A stretch of DNA of 64,000 nt. It comes from Symbiodinium natans (taxonomy: Eukaryota; Sar; Dinophyceae; Suessiales; Symbiodiniaceae). The translations under genes and the position numbers were made by a program. Position 1 is the stretch's first letter; each line of letters opens with the position of its first letter. Below are positions 46,798 through 54,093 of the stretch, piece after piece. The notes below the pieces were generated by a model, which was given only the letters and a program-made list of their open reading frames with translations, was not told the origin of the DNA and did not search any database. Where the stretch lies: contig CAJNDS010002492.1 in the NCBI GenBank assembly GCA_905221605.1, forward strand, positions 1-64,000, written 5' to 3'.

Positions 46798-48643
46798 CGG
46801 GGCTCGGCCACGCGCTCCTTCAGCTCCTCGATCCAACAGTCCTTCACTGAACTTGGTAGGGTTTAGGGTTTAGGGTTTAGGGTTTAGGGTTTAGGGTTAG
46901 GGTTTAGGGTTTAGGGTTAGGGTTTAGGAATTAGAGTACCCGGAAAAAAACATATTCCCAAGTAGGCCGAAGAGTCCCTCATCGCCTCGGACTCGGCGGC
47001 AAACTCCCCGGGCGTGAACTGCACCTCTCCTCGGATGGCCATTAAGGGTTAAGGGTTTAGGGCTTCCAGGGTTTAGGGTTTAAGGGTTTAGGGTTTCAAG
47101 GGTTTAGGCTGAAAAATGTTCCTTAATGTGATATCCTCTTCAACCCAAAATAGACGAAAAAAACATATGCCAAGGGCATACCTAGGCTCCAATTGGGGGT
47201 AGGTGGACCTGGAAAGCCCAGGGGATGAAGCCTTGGTAGCCCAGTAACCATATTATAATGAACCATTTTTTTGGGTTAGGGTTTAGGGTTTAGGGTTTAG
47301 GGTTTAGGGTTTAGGGTTTAGGGTTTAGGGTTTAGGGTTTAGGGTTTAGGGTTTCGGGTTTAGGGTTTAGGGTTTACATAACCGAAAAAACAAGGGTAAC
47401 GGGTACCACTGGGCTGCCAAGAAGCTGTCATCGTTGGGGATCAAGGTGATCGTCGCGCGGGCGATGTCCTCGGAGGTGTAGTAGACCAGGTCACGGTCCT
47501 CCTTCTTGCTCCAGTAGACCTTTACTGTACTGAACTTGGTGCCCATTTTAGCCCCTAAACCCTACACCCCAAACCCTAAACCCAAACATTAAAACACAAA
47601 AGTTTAAACCCAAAACCCTTAACCTAATTCCGCTTGAGAAGCATATAGCTTTAGCTGTTCCTTAGGGGTTACCGTAGCCAAAAATTGAGAATGTTTCTTG
47701 AGTGCCCCCTAAGAGACGAGGCTGCCGTTCTTGGCGATCCACATCTCGCGCTCGAACCAGTCTTCCTCTCAGGGTATGGGCCCGTAAATGGGACCCCTTA
47801 CATACCCGGTATAGACCCTCTGCAACGCAAGGGCCCATACATCAGAAGCCTTTCTAGGTGGTAGGGGACCACATTAGGGCCCTAAACCCTAAACGCTAAA
47901 CCCTAAACCCTAAACCCCAAACCCTGAGATCCTCCTTCCGCCGGTCGCCCTCGGCCTTCACCTTCCACAACTTGGCCTTGAAGACCGGAGCAAACTGGTC
48001 TTTCCTCGGTTTAGGGTTTAGGGTTTCGGGTTTAGGGCTTCGGGTTTCAGGTAAGCCAAAACCCTCTGGAAAGATCGGAATCCTAAAATAGCATCCTGTT
48101 ACAAACCCAAGAAGGGACAATGCAAAATCAATTCCAATTGGGGCCTACCTAGTTTCTTGTCCTCGCCGACCTTCATGCGGCGATTCTTGACATTCAGCCT
48201 GAACTGCTTGATCTCGGCGGCCACATCCCCACCCAGGCGCATCGTCTGGATGGCACCGTCCATGTTGGCGGTGTGCAAAAGGAGTCCCGTCCATTTCGTG
48301 TACTCTTCGGGTGACTCCGCAGAGAAGCCAATGTTCACATCCTTCTCATGCCTTGGTAGCCCAGCAACCAGACTATGGGCTTTAGGGTGTTAGGGTTTTA
48401 GGGGTTGTGAAGAAGTAACGGGCAAAGGGCTTTGCGCTGGCCGGAGCTGAGATTGGCCTGGAGTTTGTTAAGGACTGTGAGTACAAGAGGGAAAATCCCA
48501 AGGTGCCCACTAGGGCTACCAAGATGCTCATCTTGGTTGTAGCACTGCAGCCTGAAGGCGTACTCGCGTGCGGCTCCCACCAATGGGGTCACCTTAGCAC
48601 CGGTGAGCTTCGAGCCGTCCACCAGGACCAAGCGCTTGTTCTC
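46798..48643 (-). CDS. PH-domain protein, eight exons, incomplete at both ends
   Basis: Exons on the minus strand, in order: 48643-48528, 48351-48157, 48004-47932, 47765-47718, 47519-47426, 47231-47209, 47024-46977, 46841-46798. They join in one open frame of about 213 codons. The product has the end of one PH domain (GFSAESPEEYTKWTGLLLHT) and an almost complete second one: REMWIAKNGSLVYWSKKEDR, then SFIPWAFQVQF and AAESEAMRDCWIEELKERV with the conserved C-terminal helix tryptophan. PH domains usually bind phosphoinositides or proteins at membranes. Introns start GC, GA, GA, GT, GC, GT, GA and all end AG. A truncated M3 arm adjoins the first exon at 48,644 and no upstream exon was found, so the gene may be broken at its 5' end. 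The last donor GTGAGT implies more exons downstream that were not recognised. Confidence 0.8.
47232..47421. mobile_element. M3 introner-like element forming intron 5 of the PH gene
   Basis: Ends CTTGGTAGCCCAGTAACC and GGGTACCACTGGGCTGCCAAG are inverted repeats. It is flanked by AAGC at 47228-47231 and 47422-47425 (GCTT on the coding strand). The intron is the element plus one copy of the duplication, giving GC at the 5' end from the duplication and AG from the element end. A TTTAGGG array of 14 units (47275-47375) lies inside. Confidence 0.85.
48352..48523. mobile_element. M3 introner-like element forming intron 1 of the PH gene
   Basis: Ends CTTGGTAGCCCAGCAACC and GGGCTACCAAG, flanked by ATGC at 48348-48351 and 48524-48527. 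Spliced from GC (in the duplicated GCAT, coding sense) to AG (element end) it restores the frame GAT GAG CAT GAG AAG. It contains TTTAGGG-type units and the right half of an M1 element (48460-48505). Confidence 0.85.
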
Positions 48644-48703
48644 CTTGGTAGCCCAGAAACCACCTTTTGTTCAGGTTACCCCCTTTTTTAGTTAGCACAG
48701 GGG

Positions 48704-48816
48704 ACGCCTGTCGGTAAGATGGTCCCAAAACCCATACCCCCCCCTACGCTTTTACACCTATAACAAATAAGCCTAATCAAATAGGGAGTTCTAAAAACCA
48801 TCTTCCCAACAGGCGT
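48704..48816. mobile_element. M4 inverted-repeat element
   Basis: ACGCCTGTCGGTAAGATGGT at the left and ACCATCTTCCCAACAGGCGT at the right: 20-bp inverted repeats with two mismatches, 113 bp in total. It separates the truncated PH gene from the three-gene cluster. Confidence 0.75.
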
Positions 48817-49080
48817 GGCCAGGTTGATAGAATTTATGGTAAATTTAGGGTTTCAGGGCTTGGGGGTGGGAAAGCCTGAAGCATCTGCCCTGCTGGGGCA
48901 CTTCATCCTCGGCTACCTCTACGAAGAGGTGCGCCAGACAAGTTTAATCTTTGGAGCTCTGCAAGTGCTCTGCAGTCACGTCGTGCATTAAATGCATCAG
49001 CCAAGAGCAAGTTTGAAAGTTTGTTGAAGCCATTTGGGTTTCAGCACCAAAGCATTTTGCCACTTGTGAGCCTTTGAGCA

Positions 49081-49347
49081 ATGGGTTACGAGCAGAACTA
49101 CAAGGTTCGGAGTGGCACACCAGAAGAGCTACACGACAAGTTCTGCGACGACGTTCATTTGAAGATTACGAAGGCACACTACAAGAGAAAGAGCAGGATG
49201 CGAAAGCTAAAGAAGTGGGAACCTTCCGACAGATACGATAAGTCTCTGCGGCACACTCTTCGTCGCGTCAAATACTGCCTAGCGACCGGCTCTCTCCTCT
49301 ACGAATACTTGATTGAGAGCAAACCAGAGAAGATGCTGGTGTATTGA
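49081..49347 (+). CDS. Small basic protein of unknown function (88 aa)
   Basis: Starts at the ATG at 49081 and ends TGA. The product is rich in Lys/Arg, especially KAHYKRKSRMRKLKKW in the middle, and ends KMLVY. No signal peptide or membrane segment; it could bind nucleic acid. The upstream 60 bp contain two spliced-leader-like phrases (GCCATTTGGG at 49029, GCATTTTGCC at 49052). It is the first of three same-strand genes with related intergenic regions. Coding-like composition and the shared leader support a real gene. No homologue recognised. Confidence 0.6.
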   Translation: MGYEQNYKVRSGTPEELHDKFCDDVHLKITKAHYKRKSRMRKLKKWEPSDRYDKSLRHTLRRVKYCLATGSLLYEYLIESKPEKMLVY

Positions 49348-49658
49348 GCCGAGCAGTGCTGACCCTTTTGTGCAAGTGCTGACCTACCCTGTGCAGATGT
49401 AGTGTTTGCCTTGCGACCAAAACCTCGTACAGAAAAAAGCCCTTTTAGTACAGCCAAGGGCTACCACAAACCTTTGGAGAGAACACGAAAGCCAGTGAAA
49501 AGGTAGCTTTTCTGTTGCTTGAGCGTTGTTGTCACATTGTGCGTTCTTGCATCAGTTGAGACAAAGCATGAGCGACTTGTTTGCTTATCAGAAGCATTTT
49601 GCTTCAAACAAGTTGAAGGCATTTTGTCTTGACATACCTACCCTCGTCAGCTTCAGAG
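49348..49658 (+). promoter_or_regulatory. Intergenic region 1 of the three-gene cluster
   Basis: Shares ordered blocks with 51205-51583: TGTGCAGATGTAGTGTTTGCC, CAGCC...AAGGGCTACCACAAACC, CAGTTGAGA...CATGAGC, and GCATTTTG near the start codon. The conserved order suggests a duplicated 3'-UTR/promoter/5'-UTR unit. Confidence 0.55.
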
Positions 49659-51204
49659 ATGGCTCCCTCCAGCTCTTCCAGCTCTTGTAGCTCTCCACGC
49701 GCTTTCTTGGAGAGCCTCGCAAGTGGTGAGACTACTCCTTCGTCGCTTCCTGACATCAACGAGGGCAACATCTGCATCAGGTATGCAGTTTGCGACTCTC
49801 GTCGTCCAGAAGGGACTATGGTGAGTGATGGTCAGTGGGTGCTCCGTGTCTCTACCAATGCGCGACCCTTGGTCGTGGCAGATGAGATTTACCAGCGCCT
49901 GATGAGGGACGACTTTTTCCTCATCAACTTCAGCGATTTTGAGTGGCAGGTGTCCTTTCTTTGGTGCGAGAGCTTCCCGTTTCCGAACTCCAGAACCTAC
50001 CCCCTCAACCCACGGACAGTCTTGGTTGATGGTGGCTATGTTGTGGTGCGTCTTGGTTTCAAGGATGCAGAGGCTTCTGCCGAGAACGAGGACACCGAAA
50101 GCGATGCAGAATCTTCTGCTGAGAACGAGGGCACCGAAAGCGATGCAGGTTCAGACACACCGAGTCTCTCTTGCTTCCTACCGTTGTCCTACTTGGAGGA
50201 CGGCTCTGACCTTTACAGCGATGATGAGGACACTCCTGAGGATGATGACGGCGCCTTCGTTGAGGTCAGGGACAACCACAATCGCCCTCGTCTTCATCTC
50301 AAGCGCATCGGGAGCCTTTGGAAGACCGTAGACAACCTGAAGGAGATGATTACGGAAGAGGTGCGAAACCTTGTGCCTTCCAGTCAGCCATCTCTGACCG
50401 TTTCGGACTTCAACCTTGTCCACAACGGCGTTGTGATGCAGAGCGACGAGTACATCGCCGACTTCTTGAACTACCCGACCGAGCGGAAGCTGGTGGTTCG
50501 GATGATCTTGAGGCTTAGAGGTGGTGGCAAAAAGGGTGTCAGAAACGATGCCACCAAGCAGAAGCAGAAGGAGAAGAAGGTTGAAAGCAAACTCTTGGCT
50601 GTCAGTGAGGGTCTGAAGTCTTCAACTGTGACTGCTGATGCCATTCCGTATTGCCTCGGTGTCAAAAACGACACTCGGAATGTGATTAGTGGAGCAGACA
50701 GCAATCCTCGTGAGACCATGAAGCACCTCCTAGAGTACAACTGCGTGGACAATCTCCAGAAAGCCTTTGACAAGTTGGACGAGGCTGGTGAGACAGACAA
50801 GAAGGTTGCCATCGCTTCTCACTCCTTGTTCGGTCCGAATGGCAACTCCTTCCACAAGCTCTATGCGGAGTTGGAGGTGATTTGGAGCACATCGCGCGTT
50901 GCCTTCCAGTACTTGTATGAGAAGTGCGATTTCAAAGATGTCAGGGAACTCAAGGACCTGATTAGGAGCGTAAGAGACGTGAAGATTGGGCAGTCTTTGG
51001 CACAGGCAGGATGTCTCAAACCCCCTAGGGTTAGCTTTCAAACCCCCTAGGGTTAGCTTTCAAACCCCCTAGGGTTAGCTTTCAAACCCCCTAGGGTTAG
51101 CTTTCAAACCCCCTAGGGTTAGGTTTCAAACCCCCTAGGGTTTAGCCCATCAGGCATCTTCTTCTACAGCCCCAGCCGAAGCTCCTGTGGCGATGATGCC
51201 GTGA
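49659..51204 (+). CDS. Ubiquitin-like-domain protein with LRLRGG site and a repeat-built intron (two exons)
   Basis: The ATG at 49659 follows an upstream TTG and is chosen as the first ATG. Without splicing the frame runs to 51050 (463 aa), ending inside a 22-bp tandem repeat. Splicing 49659-51005 to 51154-51204 gives 465 aa with an Ala/Ser/Pro tail ending VAMMP. Residues 2-12 are Ser-rich. About 30-130 is a globular part (NICIRYAV ... YVVVRLGF). About 133-195 is acidic with two SAENEDTESDA-type repeats. About 200-289 is a ubiquitin-like domain ending LRLRGG (residues 284-289), then GKKGVRNDATKQKQKEKK. The diglycine followed by Gly-Lys is how ubiquitin fusions are cut by deubiquitinases, so a 174-176-residue C-terminal protein may be released (inference). 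No other domain recognised. Confidence 0.7.
51006..51153 (+). repeat. Predicted GC-AG intron made of six 22-bp tandem repeats
   Basis: Six copies of CAAACCCCCTAGGGTTAGCTTT start at 51017, 51039, 51061, 51083, 51105 and 51127 (the last two with one-base changes). The block is bounded by CAGGCA on both sides (51003-51008 and 51151-51156). Splicing from GC (51006) to AG (51153) keeps the frame. Each unit contains AACCC and GGGTT arms facing each other, like two telomere units head to head. Confidence 0.7.
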
Positions 51205-51583
51205 GCGCTTGAGTTCCGGCAGTGCAGTGTGCAGACCCTGTGCAAGTTTTGTGCAGATGTAAGTGTTTGCCCTTGCAAACTATTAATTATTAAGATTATA
51301 TGGCTCATACAGACGGCTGGACTAGCCCACCAGCGCTTGTACATGGAACTCTCCTCAACAGCCCGTTTGTACAGTTAAGGGGCTACGACAAACCAAGAAA
51401 GCCAGAACAAGAGTAGTGACAAACATCGCTGGTGAGCGCGTGTGCTTTCCTGCCCTAAACCTCAAACCAGCTTGTGCAGTTGAGAAGCCACGCGTGAGCT
51501 ACATCTGAAGCCGTTTTGGTGAATTCGTGGCATTTTGCCTGTAGGTTTCCAGCCCTAGACCTCCCTCGGCTTCTTTGAGATTC
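51205..51583 (+). promoter_or_regulatory. Intergenic region 2 of the three-gene cluster
   Basis: Contains TTGTGCAGATGTAAGTGTTTGCC, CAGCCCGTTTGTACAG, AAGGGGCTACGACAAACC, GCAGTTGAGAAGCC and, near the ATG, GCCGTTTTGG (51510) and GCATTTTGCC (51530), all in the same order as in intergenic region 1. Confidence 0.55.
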
Positions 51584-52279
51584 ATGGCTTCAGGCTCCCC
51601 TTCTACCGGCTTCGGCTTGTTCTTCAAGGCGTGGAAGCTCTACGTCCAAAATCGTCAGGAGCGCGAGACCGACGCCATCCTCAAGCTCCAAGCCGAGAAC
51701 CAAGCCCTCAGGGTAGCCATGCACAACATCGTTGAGGGTGGCTTTCAATCGGATGTGGTCTTCGGCGTCACCGCGGACATGATTGAGGAGCTGTACTACA
51801 GAGACTTCCACAGAATTCCTCCCACGCCCTCCTTCTTCACGAAGGCTGACGTAAAGGTGGTGAAGAAGGCTCTCATGTATGACGAGTTCGTGGAGCACGT
51901 CATCATTGAAGATTTCACCGCCTACTGCTTGAAGCGAGTTCATTCGGCTCTTGGCTTTCCGATTCAAGTTCTGTGGTGGCGCGAAAGCACCAAAGAGCTT
52001 TTGGCTCTCCAGCTCAATTTCGCGATTGACGAAGACCGCGAGTTTTTGGATTTGAATCTTAGTCAGCTTGAAGAGCAAGTTTGGGATGAGTGGGATGACA
52101 TGCTGACTGAGGATGGCTTAGACTTAGACTCAAAGATGCTGTTCCGCACCTTCCCGCAAGGGTACATCGGCAACTACACCGGTCCTCGTAACATTTCCCG
52201 TTACGAAGTGTTTGATGAGGACACTAATTTACAGTCTAGGGCTGAATTCCGTGCTTGTTTTGAAATGTTTTTCAGGTAG
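51584..52279 (+). CDS. Protein of unknown function (231 aa)
   Basis: ATG at 51584, stop TAG at 52277-52279. Residues 9-50 form a probable coiled coil (KAWKLYVQNRQERETDAILK, LQAENQALR). The rest is a globular acidic part with QVLWWRESTKELLALQLNF, a LSQLEEQVWDEWDDMLTEDG helix and an aromatic C-terminus. No signal peptide, membrane segment or recognised catalytic motif. Third gene of the cluster, with the same leader arrangement as its neighbours. No internal intron is needed to keep the frame open. Confidence 0.65.
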   Translation: MASGSPSTGFGLFFKAWKLYVQNRQERETDAILKLQAENQALRVAMHNIVEGGFQSDVVFGVTADMIEELYYRDFHRIPPTPSFFTKADVKVVKKALMYDEFVEHVIIEDFTAYCLKRVHSALGFPIQVLWWRESTKELLALQLNFAIDEDREFLDLNLSQLEEQVWDEWDDMLTEDGLDLDSKMLFRTFPQGYIGNYTGPRNISRYEVFDEDTNLQSRAEFRACFEMFFR

Positions 52280-52689
52280 GGGGCTTCTGTAGCTCCCACA
52301 ATTCGCGACTGTATGAGTGCAGGTTTTGATGGTTGTCCCATGTTCCTTTGTAGCACAGAGAGCTCAGAGAGCTTCGTCGGACGAGGCTTCTTTGATGCCA
52401 AGCAGTACAGTGCAAATGCGAACATTGTGGATGCTGTTTAAATCCTTGCAGTTCCAACAAACGTTATGTCTCAACAACGACCGAGGCATCAGAAACTCAA
52501 GCCCAGAGTGGTGAAAAATCTTTGCACCCGCTATTCTGCAACCCTACCCCCAACCCTCCTAAGAATAAATCCTAAACCGCGCGTAACAGGTGAACGACTT
52601 CCAGGCGGACTTTGACCTCGGTGACTTCGTGAAGGTTCGTCCCTTTTAGGGTTTTTAGGTTTAGGGTTGTTAGGGGTTTCGCCTTTGAA

Positions 52690-52970
52690 GGCTTCTTCGG
52701 GAAAAGGATTGGCTCTGAGAGCCAAACAACCATCTCAGAACTGGAGCGCTGTGTCTTGCAGACTTTTAGGTTAGGGTTGTAGGGTTGTTAGGGGGCTTTA
52801 GGGTTCGCGCTCACAGAGTGAGCACGAGCACTTCGTGTTCTACAACCCCTAAACCCTTAAGCCCTAAGCCCTAAACCCTAAACTGGATTTGTTCCCTCTT
52901 CGGGAAAAGGATTGGCTCTGAAGAGCTGAGCGAACAACCATCACAGAACTGGAGCGCTGGGCATTCCAAC
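52690..52970. repeat. Direct repeat of about 73 bp at the host side of the PLV
   Basis: 52691-52763 and 52897-52969 share CTTCGGGAAAAGGATTGGCT, CTGA, ACAACCATC and CAGAACTGGAGCGCTG with small gaps, each followed by a degenerate TTAGGGTT stretch. The AT-rich PLV begins about 70 bp to the right. Confidence 0.7.
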
Positions 52971-53109
52971 TACTTAGGGTTATAGGGCTTTAGTTTTTGG
53001 GTTGTAGGGTTTATTGGCTACCGCCTTTCCGCTGACCCAACAAGAGAAAACAAGTAAAAATAAAACATAAAAAATAAAAAATAAAAATAAAAAATAAACA
53101 TAAAAATGA

Positions 53110-53141
53110 TTAATACAATATTTTAAATATTATTGTATTAA
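53110..53141 (-). terminator. AT palindrome at the integrase 3' end
   Basis: TTAATACAATA and TATTGTATTAA are a perfect 11-bp inverted repeat around a 10-bp AT loop that is itself nearly palindromic. It overlaps the integrase stop codon (53138-53140). Confidence 0.6.
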
Positions 53142-54049
53142 ACTTTTAACAACTCGTGCCTTAAGTATGCCCTTTCGTTCCCCTCTACATAAAAATACTG
53201 TTGCCCCAGTTTCTTATCAATTTTTTCTATGGTGTAGCGGTTTTGTGTGAAATTGCCGACTCTCTCTTTTTCATTGGGTTTTCGTTTCCTCAGTATTTTA
53301 ACAGTGTCTCCAACATCCAGTTCAGGATAGATGCGATTCTTTTTAGCGTTCATGGACAACTTCAGTTTAACATTTAGCTCATTCTTCTTCTTACGGGCTT
53401 CTATGGGTTCCAAACCATGGGAGGAGTGTTTCATAGCATTGTTGTATGTTAATAAAATCTCATGTAAATAGTCACCCCATTGAATGTTTTGTTTACCCTT
53501 TTTCTCATCATTTTCAACCCTCTTGTAAAGCATATCCTTAAGTGTTCTTATCGCCCTTTCGGCGAATGCTGGGTGTCCTCTTGTTCTGTGTAGTTCTATA
53601 TTTTCATCCTTCAAGTAGTCTATAACACTTTGATTATTAAAGCTCCCTTCGTCGTCTATATAAATTAGTCGGGGCTTCCCATCCATCTTTTTTATGTTCT
53701 CCATAACACCTGCTAATATGTCCGGTGGCTGTTTGGATGAAATCGGCACCGCGTTCATATACTTACTAAACACATCTATGCATATCATCCCTACCCTAAA
53801 TTTTTGATTAGGTATATCATTAATAAAAAACAGATCAATTTGAAACTCATAATAGGCATTGGGAGCTACAAAGGAGTTTTGTCCTGTTGGCTTTCGCTTT
53901 TGCTCCACGTTTTTCCTAAAAAACTCGTTAACATCTTCCGCTGTTATACTCTTATCTTTCTTTCTTGCTTCTTGAAGCGTCCTAGCTTTACTGCCAAACC
54001 CCCCGCGGTCAAAATAAGTATCGTTAATAATATCTTGTTTAGAACTCAT
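53138..54049 (-). CDS. Retroviral-type (rve) integrase of the PLV
   Basis: The 303-aa product from the ATG at 54047-54049 (MSSKQDIIN) is preferred; upstream in-frame codons at 54097 fall in intergenic palindromic DNA. Residues 1-60 are the N-terminal part without clear zinc ligands. Residues of about 68-190 are the RNase-H-like DDE core: D72 (FQIDLFF), D132/D133 (IYIDDEGS) and E164 (GHPAFAERAIRTLKDM). The C-terminus (DVGDTVKILRKR ... YLRHELLKV) is the small beta-barrel/chromo-like DNA-binding end typical of polinton integrases. It would cut and join the element ends into host DNA. It is the leftmost PLV gene, as expected near an element terminus. The second-D-to-E spacing is slightly shorter than the classical 35. 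Confidence 0.9.
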   Translation of the reverse strand: MSSKQDIINDTYFDRGGFGSKARTLQEARKKDKSITAEDVNEFFRKNVEQKRKPTGQNSFVAPNAYYEFQIDLFFINDIPNQKFRVGMICIDVFSKYMNAVPISSKQPPDILAGVMENIKKMDGKPRLIYIDDEGSFNNQSVIDYLKDENIELHRTRGHPAFAERAIRTLKDMLYKRVENDEKKGKQNIQWGDYLHEILLTYNNAMKHSSHGLEPIEARKKKNELNVKLKLSMNAKKNRIYPELDVGDTVKILRKRKPNEKERVGNFTQNRYTIEKIDKKLGQQYFYVEGNERAYLRHELLKV

Positions 54050-54093
54050 TATAATAAACAAGATATTATTAATAATCATTTTTATTATCATAA
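54050..54093 (-). promoter_or_regulatory. Integrase upstream region
   Basis: 44 bp of AT-rich sequence between the polymerase stop and the integrase ATG, containing the self-complementary 12-mer ATTATTAATAAT. It probably serves both 3'-end formation and initiation. Confidence 0.4.

Noticed and set aside
51017-51148. CRISPR-like array (six regularly spaced units)
   Set aside because: The 22-bp units are contiguous without spacers, in a eukaryotic gene.
1-53000. Subtelomere or chromosome end
   Set aside because: Telomere arrays occur in both orientations, are short and are separated by unique sequence and exons; there is no terminal array.
53040-53110. Terminal inverted repeat of the PLV
   Set aside because: The A-rich sequence at 53040-53107 could be a terminus, but the partner end lies outside the window, so nothing can be compared.
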